Positions 54,658 to 63,299 are shown, counted from the first letter of the stretch. The stretch: DNA of 64,000 nt from Mesorhizobium_K sp040049215 (GCF_040049215.1 NZ_JBDZDN010000002.1:186001-250000), one strand, 5' to 3'. Notes: generated by a model from the letters alone, not told the origin. A program made the numbers and translations.

Positions 54658-55410
54658 TCAGGTCCTCTGATCGAAGACCGATATGAAGAAGAAGCCGACG
54701 ACGAAGCCGCCTATATGCGCCTCCCAAGCGATCTGGCTTTCCTCGCCAGGCACAATTCCGACCAGTCCGGTGACGAGATTGATCGCCATCCAGATGGCCA
54801 GGAAAGCGACGGTGCCGCGCATGGTGAGCACCGTCGAGATCGGCAGGACCGGACCTGCGAAAGCCGCCCGGCCCGACGAGCGATCGGTGCGGAAGCCGAA
54901 GCGGGCCGCCGCGCCCATCATGCCGGAAATCGCCCCCGAAGCGCCGATCAGCGGCGCCTGGCTGGTCATGTAGAGCACGTAGTGCAGCCCCGCGGCGGCG
55001 ATCGAAGTGACAATCCAGAACAGCACGAAACGCGTCGGCCCGATCCGGTTGGCAAGCGGCGAGCCGAAGGCCGCGAGCCAGATCATGTTGACGGCCAGAT
55101 GTGCGATGCTTCCGTGCAGCAGCGAATAGGTTACCGGGCTCGTAAATGCGTAGATGTCGATCGGGAACTCGCCCGAGTAGCGCAGCGGGATGAATGCCGC
55201 CTGCACGATCAGCCAGAAGTCCTGCTCGTCATCCAGTACGTAGAGCCGGACGAGGTGAATGCCCACGCATGCGATAATAAAGGCGATCACCACGCCAGGC
55301 AGGTTGAAGATCGGCTCCCTGCGCCGGGGCTCTTCGCCCTCACCGGGATCGCCGCCTGCCTGGATTTCTGGGACCGGTTCGGTCATGCGTCGTGATTCCG
55401 GTTGGGGCAT
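54658..55410 (-). CDS. Rhomboid-family intramembrane serine protease
   Basis: A 250-residue integral membrane protease. Catalytic Ser is in LIGASGAISGMMGAAARFG and the catalytic His in WEAHIGGFVVGFFF; the loop VTYSLLHGSIAHLAVNMIWL is the usual HGxxxHxxxN block. About six membrane segments after an acidic, hydrophilic N-terminus of 40 residues. Start options: 55410 and 55386, neither with a strong ribosome site; 55410 is used. Substrates are not predictable. Confidence 0.9.
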   Translation of the reverse strand: MPQPESRRMTEPVPEIQAGGDPGEGEEPRRREPIFNLPGVVIAFIIACVGIHLVRLYVLDDEQDFWLIVQAAFIPLRYSGEFPIDIYAFTSPVTYSLLHGSIAHLAVNMIWLAAFGSPLANRIGPTRFVLFWIVTSIAAAGLHYVLYMTSQAPLIGASGAISGMMGAAARFGFRTDRSSGRAAFAGPVLPISTVLTMRGTVAFLAIWMAINLVTGLVGIVPGEESQIAWEAHIGGFVVGFFFISVFDQRT

Positions 55411-55767
55411 TACCCGCGTGTAGTCGAGCCACGCCGAATCGCCAAAGAAAAACCGTCTCCGCCGCCGCGTGAACAACCCGAATCACAAAAGAAAAAACCG
55501 TTCAGAGTTTCCTCTGAACGGTTGGTCGAGTCCCCCGACCCTCCCCAGAATTTGACTGGAAGTGCTGTCCTAACCCCGGATTTAGTGTGTCATGGGTGCA
55601 TTTCGGGCGCAACGTAAACCAACCGTTAACCTTAACGCCCCTGCGCCGTGAACAACAGCAAACCGTGCTGGCACGCATCCTGCTCCACCCGGCATGTAGG
55701 TCATCGGAGGGCGCCATTCTGTTCGCCGTTGGCACACCTGACGACAGAACGAGCGGAGCTTAGTGGT
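55411..55767. other. Intergenic region with hairpin and C-rich motif
   Basis: 357 bases between divergent rhomboid and PAS genes. It holds the T-run hairpin at 55491-55523 and, beside it at 55524-55546, the motif GGTCGAGTCCCC-CG-ACCCTCCCC on the plus strand. The same motif, minus two bases, appears at 58046-58066. Confidence 0.6.
55491..55523 (-). terminator. Strong hairpin with T-run, possible sRNA terminator
   Basis: AACCGTTCAGAG/CTCTGAACGGTT, 12-bp perfect stem with a four-base loop, and on the minus strand a T6 run. It lies upstream of the rhomboid start with no minus-strand protein gene just before it, so it most likely ends a short untranslated transcript. Confidence 0.75.
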
Positions 55768-56403
55768 ATGAAGCAGGACGGATCGATTGCGCTGTTCCAC
55801 TATTGGAACCGCCTCCGCAAAGGCCGCCCGGCGCCCAAGCGCACCGAGATCGAGCCGGCCGACATCAAGACTCTGCTCACCGATACCTTCATCCTCGAGA
55901 GGGACACGCGCGGCGAGGCAGTCTTCCGCCTGGCGGGCACGAGGCTCTGCGCCATCTATGGCCGCGAGTTGAAGGGCTTCTCCTTCCCGTCGCTTTGGCG
56001 CGAGAAGGACCAGCGATTGGTCGCCCGCCTTGCCCATGGCGTCTTCGAATCGAACAGCGTCGTCGTCATCGCCTTCGACGGGATCAGCCGCAACGGGCGC
56101 TCTAACGCGTTCGAGATGGTTATCCTGCCGCTGGACGGCGGCATCGACAGCCCGCGTAGCCTGGGTGCGATATCGGCCGAGCACAAGCCGTTCTGGCTCG
56201 GCGCCGATCCGATCGTCGAAGCACAGGTCGAGTCAGTCCGCGTGGTCGATCCGGACCGCGAACCGATGTTCCTCAAAAACCGTCCCGCGATCGGCGTTCC
56301 GGCGCTCGCGCCGAGCGAGCTTCCTTCAGAGGGCGATGTGCGAACCGCCGGCTCACGCAGGATCCGCCACCTCCTCGTGTTCGACGGCGGACGAGGACAA
56401 TAA
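55768..56403 (+). CDS. PAS-domain protein (PAS_5 type)
   Basis: A 211-residue protein of the alphaproteobacterial PAS_5 family (DUF1491-like size): GSIALFHYWNRLRKGRPAPK and RTEIEPADIKTLLTDTFILE at the start, RLAGTRLCAIYGRELKGFSF and FEMVILPLDGGIDSPRSLGA. There is no output domain; such proteins are probably sensors or partners. It starts at MKQDGS; longer in-frame start at 55648 is not needed by the family. A PilZ gene follows 118 bases downstream, as is common for this family. Confidence 0.88.
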   Translation: MKQDGSIALFHYWNRLRKGRPAPKRTEIEPADIKTLLTDTFILERDTRGEAVFRLAGTRLCAIYGRELKGFSFPSLWREKDQRLVARLAHGVFESNSVVVIAFDGISRNGRSNAFEMVILPLDGGIDSPRSLGAISAEHKPFWLGADPIVEAQVESVRVVDPDREPMFLKNRPAIGVPALAPSELPSEGDVRTAGSRRIRHLLVFDGGRGQ

Positions 56404-56521
56404 GTCCGATTCGTAACCCTTCCGGGCACCGAACTTACCGCTTGTTAACCTCTTTGCCGCTACGGTCGGCGGTATATCTTCGCGCCCGGCGGAGGTCTTC
56501 AGCGGAGGTTGAGGGGAAGCG

Positions 56522-57139
56522 ATGAGGTCAGCGGCGATTGACTATGCGCCGTCCGTGGCTGAAAGGCGGAATTTTCAACGCGTCCGCGTGAAGATTTATG
56601 GCCGCTTCATGCTTGAAGACCGCTCCGAGCATCCCTGCCAGGTGATCGACATGTCGCCCGGGAACGTTTCGTTGCGCACCGATCGCATGGGCCAGCCTGG
56701 CGAGAAGATCATTGCCTATATCGATCATATCGGCCGTGTCGAGGGCGTCGTAACGCGCACCCTGCAGGACGGCTTCGCTATGACTGTAATCGCGTCGGAG
56801 CGCAAGAAGGACAAGCTCGCCGCCCAGCTCACCTGGCTCGCCAACAAACACGAACTGGACCTGCCCGAAGACCGCCGCCACGAGCGCGTCGCGCCGCGCA
56901 ACCCGATGAGCGTTCTGCAGTTGATCGACGGACGCCAGTATCCTTGCCGTATCATCGACCTGTCGCTTTCCGGCGCCGCGGTCGAGATCGAGGTCAAGCC
57001 AGCCATCGGCATACAGGTGACGCTTGGCACGATGCGCGGCCAGGTGGTGCGTCATTTCGAAGACGGACTTGCCATCGAGTTCGCCGTCATCCAGCGCCCC
57101 GAGACACTCGACACCGAGTTCGGCGGCCGCCTCTCCTGA
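56522..57139 (+). CDS. Protein with two PilZ domains
   Basis: A 205-residue protein. The first PilZ (about 13-95) has RRNFQRVRVKIYGRFML and DMSPGNVSL, in which the last Gly of the c-di-GMP motif (D/N-x-S-x-x-G) is Asn. The second (about 118-200) has RRHERVAPRNPMSV and DLSLSGAAVEIEV, the intact motif. So only the second looks able to bind c-di-GMP. Ribosome site GAGGGGAAGC. It probably relays c-di-GMP levels to motility or polysaccharide; the target is unknown. Confidence 0.9.
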   Translation: MRSAAIDYAPSVAERRNFQRVRVKIYGRFMLEDRSEHPCQVIDMSPGNVSLRTDRMGQPGEKIIAYIDHIGRVEGVVTRTLQDGFAMTVIASERKKDKLAAQLTWLANKHELDLPEDRRHERVAPRNPMSVLQLIDGRQYPCRIIDLSLSGAAVEIEVKPAIGIQVTLGTMRGQVVRHFEDGLAIEFAVIQRPETLDTEFGGRLS

Positions 57140-57386
57140 AAACGAAGCCGTCGGAAACATATTTTTATGTGCCGGCATGACCTGACGCGGATGTAGCGGC
57201 TCATGCGCCAAGCCTTGCAATGCTTGGGCCGAGCGCTCTTGCACCGGTAATTTTAACCAAGACCGTTGCACGTTTTATTCTCAATTCTTTACAACTAGTT
57301 CTTGATTTTATTCAACATTCTCCGCTCGTTTTTGCGTCGAATAAATCGCCGTCTGCCATTGTCTCCTCGAACGGGGAGACACCACA

Positions 57387-57995
57387 ATGATCAAGCGGGC
57401 GGGGACGCCGTTGCTCCTTGCGATGGCGATCGGGTTCGGCGCCTTGGGAAGCGTCGCCGAAGCCGGACAGGCTTTCATGCCTACGGGCGGCCGCACCACG
57501 CAGCCCGTCGGCCACTACGAGTTCTGTCAGCGCGAGGCTGAGGAATGCCGGCAGAAGACGTCCAGACAGGCGCCTGTAGAACTGACGCGCCGGCTCTGGG
57601 CGGCGATGATCGACATCAACAATTCGGTGAACGCGTCGGTAACGCCGCGCACCGATATTGAGATGTGGGGCAAGGAGGAAGTCTGGTCCTACCCCACCAA
57701 TATCGGCGATTGCGAGGACTATGCGCTCGAGAAGCGCCGCCGCCTGATGGCGCTGGGCGTCCCGGCGGGCGACCTGCTGATGACGGTGGCGCGCCAGAAG
57801 AACGGCGACGGCCATGCGGTGCTCACGGTCCGCACCAGCCGCGGCGACTTCATCCTGGACAATCTCGAACCGCGCGTACTCGCGTGGTCGCAAACCGAAT
57901 ACACCTATCTGAAACGCCAGTCGGAACGGAGTTCGGGCGCCTGGGTCGCCATCGACGACAGCCGCGGCGCCGTCGCGGTTGGTAGCGTGAAGTAG
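57387..57995 (+). CDS. Bacterial transglutaminase-like cysteine peptidase (BTLCP, DUF920)
   Basis: A 202-residue exported protein: signal peptide (LLLAMAIGFGALGSVAEA) and a papain-like core with Cys in SYPTNIGDCEDYALEKRRRL, His in NGDGHAVLTVRT and Asp in DFILDNLEPRV. It matches LapG-type BTLCP proteins of rhizobia by size. Its nearest well-known relative, LapG, cleaves adhesins under c-di-GMP control, and a PilZ gene lies upstream, but no adhesin or LapD is in view. GGGGAGA precedes the ATG. Confidence 0.9.
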   Translation: MIKRAGTPLLLAMAIGFGALGSVAEAGQAFMPTGGRTTQPVGHYEFCQREAEECRQKTSRQAPVELTRRLWAAMIDINNSVNASVTPRTDIEMWGKEEVWSYPTNIGDCEDYALEKRRRLMALGVPAGDLLMTVARQKNGDGHAVLTVRTSRGDFILDNLEPRVLAWSQTEYTYLKRQSERSSGAWVAIDDSRGAVAVGSVK

Positions 57996-58125
57996 CCCAC
58001 CAGATAGAGGTCTCGCCCACGGGCGACACCTCGGCGGAAAAACCCGGTCGAGTCCCCACCCTCCCCGTCCCCAACGACCGGGTTCAGGAGCCGGCCCCTT
58101 GTCCCCGGGGCCGGCTCCGCTTTTT
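57996..58125 (+). ncRNA. Candidate small RNA or structured 3' end with C-rich loop
   Basis: Plus-strand stem AACCCGGTCG (58041) / CGACCGGGTT (58075-58084) holds a 24-base loop AGTCCCCACCCTCCCCGTCC... rich in C, complementary to Shine-Dalgarno sequences. It is followed by a rho-independent terminator. The motif GGTCGAGTCCCC-ACCCTCCCC repeats at 55524. Alphaproteobacterial sRNAs with CCUCCUCCC-type loops (alpha-r14, Cuckoo) have this design; whether this is a separate RNA or the 3' end of the BTLCP mRNA is open. Confidence 0.45.
58087..58125 (+). terminator. Rho-independent terminator
   Basis: GGAGCCGGCCCC/GGGGCCGGCTCC, 12-bp perfect stem with an eight-base loop and then GC and five T. It stops the plus-strand transcript ahead of the convergent carbonic anhydrase gene. 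Confidence 0.88.
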
Positions 58126-58655
58126 CATCCGAGTTCGGACAATCCTTCGATGAAGCGCTTGCCGTTGCGGACGTAGTGCCCGGCAGAGCTGCGCAGTCGC
58201 GCAATCGCCTCGTCGTCCAGCGTTCGGACCACCTTCGCCGGCGATCCCACAATCAACGAATTGTCGGGAAATTCCTTGCCTTCCGTCACCAGAGCTGCCG
58301 CACCGACCAGCGAATTGTTGCCGATCCTGGCGCCGTTGAGCACGATCGCGCCCATGCCGATCAGGCTGTTGTCGCCGATCGTGCAGCCGTGCAGCAGCGC
58401 GCGATGGCCGATCGTGCATCCGCGCCCGACCGCCAGCGGAAAGCCGGGGTCGGTGTGCATGATCGTGTGCTCCTGAATATTGCTATCGTCGCCGATCTCG
58501 ATGAGTTCGTTATCGCCGCGCAGCACCACGCCGAACCAGACCGAAACGTCGCGGCCGATCCGGATGTTGCCGATCAGTGTCGCATCCGGCGCAATCCAGT
58601 TGCTGGCTCGGTCGACAAAAACAGGCGCTGTTCCGTCTATCGCGTAGATCGGCAT
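58125..58655 (-). CDS. Gamma-carbonic anhydrase-family hexapeptide protein
   Basis: A 176-residue left-handed beta helix of the gamma-CA/YrdA group. Hexapeptide repeats run from WIAPDATLIGNIRIGRDVSV on; metal-binding His residues are in HTIMHTDPGFPLAVG and GHRALLHGCTIG. Trimeric zinc or iron enzyme, cytoplasmic; carbonic anhydrase activity is not guaranteed in this subfamily. The start MPIYAIDG at 58655 follows GAGGGAAACG. Confidence 0.93.
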   Translation of the reverse strand: MPIYAIDGTAPVFVDRASNWIAPDATLIGNIRIGRDVSVWFGVVLRGDNELIEIGDDSNIQEHTIMHTDPGFPLAVGRGCTIGHRALLHGCTIGDNSLIGMGAIVLNGARIGNNSLVGAAALVTEGKEFPDNSLIVGSPAKVVRTLDDEAIARLRSSAGHYVRNGKRFIEGLSELG

Positions 58656-58787
58656 CGTTTCCCTCGATCTTGTGGTGCTGCGACGATAGGGGGACCGCCC
58701 TGTCCGATGCAAGCCGCCGGCGCGTCTTTACCATCCGTTTACCATGCCGACGCAAGAGTGAGGCCGGATTGCTGGGAAGATCGCCTC

Positions 58788-59555
58788 ATGTCCTCGGCCT
58801 CATCGTCACTGGCCTCATCGTCACTGGCCTCATCGCCTGCCAAGGACTCGCAGACCGTCCACGCGATCGATGGCTCCTTCATGATGAAAGTATTCTACGG
58901 CTTCGCGGTGCTTGCGCTGCTGTCGCTCGGCATCAGCCTCGGCGGCAAGTGGTTCGGCCGTTCGATCGCGCTGGCCGGCCATACCGACGACGCGACGCTG
59001 CGCGAGATCGTCATCGGCAACAACGTGATTTCGGCCCCGGCCAATACGATCCGCTTCGACCGCCAGCGCCGCAACGGAATCGCGAGCCGGCTCGACCTCT
59101 ATCTGCGCTGGCCTCGCCTCGACGGCTACAGCGATGCCGCCCGTGACGACTTCAACCACGCCAACGGCGCGCGCACGATCATCTTCCTCTCCTTCGAAGA
59201 ACGGATCATGTCGCGCGACATGAGCGGCCGGCTCGATCCGATCTATGCCTCGATGCTGGTCCGTCCGGGCGTCGAGGGTCCCGGCGGCACTACGCTCTAT
59301 CGCTTCAACGAAAAGTCCGGCTACCTGAACGAGGTGCTGGCCGTGGCCGCCGAGCCGGCCGGCACGGCCTTTGTCGCTCGCTGTCTCGCCGGGGAAAGCG
59401 CGGATGAATCGCTCGCGCCGTGTGAGCGCGACATCCATGTCGGCGACGATCTCAGCCTGTCCTACCGCTTTCCCAGGGAGCTCCTCGGCGACTGGGCGCG
59501 GCTCGACGCCGCAGTCCGCGCCAGGGCGGCGTCGATGCTTGGAAGCGGCGGCTGA
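58788..59555 (+). CDS. Hypothetical single-pass membrane protein
   Basis: A 255-residue protein: a Ser/Ala-rich start with repeats (SSASSSLASSSLASSPAKDS), one transmembrane helix (VFYGFAVLALLSLGISLGG) and a 190-residue exposed domain (DDATLREIVIGNNVISAPAN, LDLYLRWPRLDGYSDAARDD). GGGAAG lies nine bases before the ATG. This type of protein is often found in rhizobia without assigned function. The N-terminal repeat comes from a 15-base tandem repeat (58800-58840). The frame is open upstream to 58176, antisense to the carbonic anhydrase, and that part is discarded. Confidence 0.75.
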   Translation: MSSASSSLASSSLASSPAKDSQTVHAIDGSFMMKVFYGFAVLALLSLGISLGGKWFGRSIALAGHTDDATLREIVIGNNVISAPANTIRFDRQRRNGIASRLDLYLRWPRLDGYSDAARDDFNHANGARTIIFLSFEERIMSRDMSGRLDPIYASMLVRPGVEGPGGTTLYRFNEKSGYLNEVLAVAAEPAGTAFVARCLAGESADESLAPCERDIHVGDDLSLSYRFPRELLGDWARLDAAVRARAASMLGSGG

Positions 59556-59598
59556 TGCGAGATGGGGAACTGGGGACGCGCAATCAGCGCGACGCCTC

Positions 59599-59802
59599 TC
59601 AGTTCAGGTCGATGTCGAGGATCGCCATCGAGAAATTGTAGTCGCCGTCCTCCTCGTCCTTGTAGACGAGGCCAATGAATTCGTCGCCGACATAGACCTC
59701 GGCCGAGTCTTCCTTGCGCGGACGCGCCTTCACGTCGATAGCAGGATTCTGGAACACGCGCTTGAAGTAGGCCGCGAGCTTTCTGATTTCTTCCGGCTTC
59801 AA
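59599..59802 (-). CDS. DUF3126 family protein
   Basis: A 67-residue alphaproteobacterial protein: KPEEIRKLAAYFKRVFQNPA, EVYVGDEFIGLVYKDEEDGD and YNFSMAILDIDLN at the end. The start is TTG at 59802, with GGAGAAAAG seven bases before it; this length fits the family, while the frame to 59841 does not. Function unknown. It is downstream of cysE on the minus strand, a conserved neighbourhood in Rhizobiales. Confidence 0.88.
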   Translation of the reverse strand: MKPEEIRKLAAYFKRVFQNPAIDVKARPRKEDSAEVYVGDEFIGLVYKDEEDGDYNFSMAILDIDLN

Positions 59803-59952
59803 AACTTTTCTCCGATTTCGGCTTGGACGCGCTTCTGGCACGGCGGGGAGGACGCTGTAAAGGCTGGCCAGGCATCACCAGCCGGCAGCACGGCGACCAT
59901 ACCGTCATAATAAGACATAGCGCGTTCGCCCGGATCGGAAAGAACAGGCGGC

Positions 59953-60801
59953 TCAAATGTCGAAGCTGACGACGTGGTCCATCGCCTGCGAGGGCAGCAA
60001 CTGGTCCATCTGGCGCGACGGGTGATCGCAACCGCTCTCGCCGACGACACGCGCGGGCACCCCGGCCACCGTCTTGTTGTGAGGCACCGGGGCGAGCACC
60101 ACCGAACCCGCGGCGATCTTGGCGCAATGGCCTACCTCGATGTTGCCGAGTATCTTCGCGCCGGCGCCGATCAGCACGCCATGCCGGATTTTCGGATGGC
60201 GGTCGCCGCCCGCCTTGCCGGTGCCGCCCAGTGTCACGCCGTGCAGGATCGAGACGTCGTCCTCGATGACTGCCGTCTCCCCGACCACCAAGCCGGTCGC
60301 GTGGTCGATGAAGATGCCCTTGCCGATCCTGGCGGCGGGATTGATGTCGGTCTGGAATACCGAGGACGAGCGGCTCTGCAAGTACAGCGCGAAGTCCTTG
60401 CGGCCTTCATTGTAGAGCCAGTGCGCCAGCCGGTGCGTCTGCACCGCATGAAACCCCTTGAAATAGAGCACCGGCATCAGGAAGCGGTCGCAGGCAGGGT
60501 CGCGGTCGTAATAGGCCTGGATGTCGACGCGTACGATCGAGCTCCATTCCGGATTGGCCTTCGACATCGCCTTGAAGCTCTGGCGGATGATGTCCGCGCC
60601 GAGATCCTGATGTGCCAGCCGCTCGGCAAGACGGTGGATCACCGCGTCCTCGAGGCTTTCCTGGTTCAGGATCGTCGAATAGAGGAAAGCGGCAAGCAGC
60701 GGATCGCGGTCGACGGCTTCGTTGGCCTCGTCACGGACGGAGCGCCAGATCGGATCGATCGGCTGAAGATTGGGGCTGCGCGCCACGCTCAGCGTATTCA
60801 T
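59953..60801 (-). CDS. cysE: Serine O-acetyltransferase
   Basis: A 282-residue hexapeptide acetyltransferase making O-acetylserine from serine and acetyl-CoA, for cysteine synthesis. The helical N-terminal domain (DPIWRSVRDEANEAVDRDPL) is followed by the active-site region FQTDINPAARIGKGIFIDHA (catalytic Asp/His) and LHGVTLGGTGKAGGDRHPKI. The C-terminal tail ending MDHVVSFDI has a terminal Ile, as needed to bind CysK. The start at 60801 follows GGGAGCATATCG. Confidence 0.96.
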   Translation of the reverse strand: MNTLSVARSPNLQPIDPIWRSVRDEANEAVDRDPLLAAFLYSTILNQESLEDAVIHRLAERLAHQDLGADIIRQSFKAMSKANPEWSSIVRVDIQAYYDRDPACDRFLMPVLYFKGFHAVQTHRLAHWLYNEGRKDFALYLQSRSSSVFQTDINPAARIGKGIFIDHATGLVVGETAVIEDDVSILHGVTLGGTGKAGGDRHPKIRHGVLIGAGAKILGNIEVGHCAKIAAGSVVLAPVPHNKTVAGVPARVVGESGCDHPSRQMDQLLPSQAMDHVVSFDI

Positions 60802-60924
60802 CGATATGCTCCCATTGCCGACCGGCTGTAACGGCGTTTCTATAAGCCGAATGCTAGCACGTTTGAACTCAATTTTCCTTAGTGCTCTTTCAAATGGAAT
60901 TGGTTCATCGGGATTCAAGGCGCG

Positions 60925-61521
60925 ATGGCAAACGAACCCTTGATCGGCGAGGCGCTCAAAATGGAGCTTTCGGCGCTCTATCGCCAGCCCGGCCGGCACT
61001 ACCACGGCCTCGCCCATGTCGAGGCGCTTCTGGCGCTTGCCCGCGAATACCGGGCCGAGTTGGCCGACCCGCAGGCCGTCGAGGCGGCCATCTGGTTCCA
61101 TGACGCGGTTTATGACAGCCGCCGCGGCGACAACGAAACGAGGAGCGCCGCCCTCGCCGCCGAGAAATTGTCCTCTCGCACCGAGCCCACGCGACTGTCG
61201 CGTATCATGGCCATGATCGAGGCGACGGCCACCCACGCCCTGCCTGCTCTCGGCGACGCGGCGGCGACGCGCGACGCCACCTTTTTCCTCGACATGGACC
61301 TTTCGATCCTCGGCGCGCCTAAGAACGCGTTCGATTCTTACGAAGCCGCCGTGAGACGTGAATATGCCTGGGTCGACGACAAGGCCTGGCGGACCGGCCG
61401 TACAGCCGTGCTTCGAAAATTCCTCGCCCGCCCGGCGATCTTCCACACGCAAGCCTTCAGGCAGCGCTTCGAGGCCGAGGCCCGCAAGAACATTGCCCGC
61501 TCGATTGCCGCCCTCGCCTAG
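60925..61521 (+). CDS. HD-domain metal-dependent phosphohydrolase
   Basis: A 198-residue protein with an HD domain: HYHGLAHVEALLALAR (first His), AIWFHDAVYDSRRGDNE (the HD pair) and FLDMDLSILGAPKNAFDSYE (last Asp). It matches the short HD proteins of unknown substrate in proteobacteria. The stop overlaps the convergent small gene by four bases. Confidence 0.9.
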   Translation: MANEPLIGEALKMELSALYRQPGRHYHGLAHVEALLALAREYRAELADPQAVEAAIWFHDAVYDSRRGDNETRSAALAAEKLSSRTEPTRLSRIMAMIEATATHALPALGDAAATRDATFFLDMDLSILGAPKNAFDSYEAAVRREYAWVDDKAWRTGRTAVLRKFLARPAIFHTQAFRQRFEAEARKNIARSIAALA

Positions 61522-61802
61522 CTGCCGTTTCCATTCGTCCCGTTGCGGCGACGCCGCTCCCACCAGACCGCCAGCCGCCTGCGGTTGCGCCGTGCCCAGG
61601 CAATGTCATGCGACAGGACGAGCAGTCCAAGCGGAATCATCCAGAAACCGAGGACGGGCAGAAATCCGAACACGCCGAAGAGCATGAGCCCCGATCCGAT
61701 CGTGATCCGCACCGGGCGCGACTGAGGCAGTGAAACCTTGCGGCCGAACAGGTGGATCTTGCGGCGTGGCAAGGCATTGGGGTGATTGTCTTTTTCGGTC
61801 AT
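61518..61802 (-). CDS. Small two-helix membrane protein
   Basis: A 94-residue protein with two adjacent hydrophobic segments (RITIGSGLMLFGVFGFLPVL and FWMIPLGLLVLSHDIAWARR) and a basic C-terminus (RNRRRLAVWWERRRRNG). Similar to PGPGW-type or unnamed alphaproteobacterial membrane proteins. Start at 61802 or 61811. Function unknown. Confidence 0.75.
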   Translation of the reverse strand: MTEKDNHPNALPRRKIHLFGRKVSLPQSRPVRITIGSGLMLFGVFGFLPVLGFWMIPLGLLVLSHDIAWARRNRRRLAVWWERRRRNGTNGNGS

Positions 61803-62002
61803 TCCGGTCATGCGGATTGTTCAGCGGGATGGCTTGTGGTCTTACGCGAACGACCTACATGAACGCGCAAGACGCGCATATGATGCCTTCCAGCGGTAAT
61901 TGCGAGCAAGCCCGTGACGGCCTGGGCGGGAAAAATGTCCCGACGCCTCTTTGCAAACGCCAAAGGTGTGCTATAGGCACCCCGCGTTCACGCGAGCCCT
62001 GT

Positions 62003-62078
62003 TCCCTGATAGCTCAGCTGGTAGAGCGTTCGACTGTTAATCGAATGGTCGCAGGTTCGAGTCCTGCTCAGGGAGCCA
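62003..62078 (+). tRNA. tRNA-Asn (anticodon GTT)
   Basis: Acceptor TCCCTGA/TCAGGGA, D-arm AGCTCAGCTGGTAGAGC, anticodon loop CTGTTAA with GTT, T-arm GGTTCGAGTCC, encoded CCA at 62076-62078. Confidence 0.97.
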
Positions 62079-62126
62079 CTTTACCTCTTGTAAGGCCCGG
62101 AAACATAGGCAACCAACGCGCCTGAA

Positions 62127-63299
62127 TCAGAGCACCAGCATGGTCGCCAATCCCAGCATGAGCCCCATGCCGGCGATATCGGTGCCGGTGGTGAGGAAGA
62201 TGCTCGATGCCGTACAGGGATCGGCGCCCATTCGCCTCAGCGTCAGCGGCACCAGCACCCCGAACAGGCCCGACGCCATGCAGGCGCCGGTCATGGCGAG
62301 CAGGATGACGAAGCCGAGCAGCAGCGCTTCGTGCGGGCTGCCGCCCGCGGTCCAATACATCGCCAGGCCAGCGACGATGCCCGTCAGCACGCCGTTCATG
62401 GCCCCGAGAAGCAGTTCCTTCGTGATCAGCTTGCGCACGGGGAAGTGGTTGAGGTCGCCGAGCGTCATGCCGCGAAGGGTAATGGCCAGCGCCTGGCACC
62501 CGGTGTTGCCGCTCTGACCCGCAAGGATCGGCAGGAAGGCCGCAAGCGCCACGATCTGCGTGATAGTGCCCTCGAAAAGACTGACCACGGCGCCCGCGGC
62601 GAAAGCGGTCAACAGGTTCACCTGCAGCCAGGGATGGCGCATCTTGAAGGCTGGCCATATCCCCGTGTAGAGGCGCTCCTCCTTGTCCACACCGACCATC
62701 TGGCCCGACTGCGCGCTGATCTCGATCGCCTGCCGCTCGAACAGGCGCCAGCCCCGCACCACGCCGATCACATTCCGGTCTGCGTCCACGACCGGGTAGA
62801 CTGGATAGTGCCTATGGATCGCCGCCTTGTCGGCCTCGGCGAGGTCCATATCCGTCGTCAGCGCGAAGGGCTCGGCCAGCATGATGTCTTCAAGCGTCTC
62901 GCCCGGCTCCGCCAGGATGAGGTCGCGGAGCACGACCAACCCGACGAGCTTCTTCTCGGCATCGGTGACGTACATGTACGTGATTTGCCGGGACGCTTCG
63001 TGATTTCGCAGAAAGGCGATCGCCTCCTGGATAGTCGTGGTCTGCGGGAGCACGGCGAGCGCCGGCTCCATCATCTCGGCCACGGTATTCTCGGTAACCT
63101 CGGCGTAAGACTCGGCGGCCTGCGACCGCAATTCAGGCGGCAGATAGGCCTTGATGTGCGCCGCCAGTATCTGCGGCAGTTCCGCGAACACCGCGCCGAT
63201 CCGCTCGGGGCTTTCCTTGGACAGCATCTGCGCCGCGTCCATGGGCACGCGCGCCCGAACTGCCCGCACCAGGCTTGCGATGTCGTCCTGCTTGTTCAT
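62127..63299 (-). CDS. mgtE: MgtE-family magnesium transporter
   Basis: A 390-residue Mg2+ channel-like protein. The N-terminal superhelical domain is short (about 60 residues against more than 100 in typical MgtE); then two CBS domains (MYVTDAEKKLVGLVVLRDLI and YPVVDADRNVIGVVRGWRLF) and five transmembrane helices. Conserved pore pieces are LPILAGQSGNTGCQALAITL and DPCTASSIFLTTGTDIAGMG, with the Asp that holds Mg2+. I saw no M-box riboswitch in the 139 bases upstream. Confidence 0.92.
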   Translation of the reverse strand: MNKQDDIASLVRAVRARVPMDAAQMLSKESPERIGAVFAELPQILAAHIKAYLPPELRSQAAESYAEVTENTVAEMMEPALAVLPQTTTIQEAIAFLRNHEASRQITYMYVTDAEKKLVGLVVLRDLILAEPGETLEDIMLAEPFALTTDMDLAEADKAAIHRHYPVYPVVDADRNVIGVVRGWRLFERQAIEISAQSGQMVGVDKEERLYTGIWPAFKMRHPWLQVNLLTAFAAGAVVSLFEGTITQIVALAAFLPILAGQSGNTGCQALAITLRGMTLGDLNHFPVRKLITKELLLGAMNGVLTGIVAGLAMYWTAGGSPHEALLLGFVILLAMTGACMASGLFGVLVPLTLRRMGADPCTASSIFLTTGTDIAGMGLMLGLATMLVL

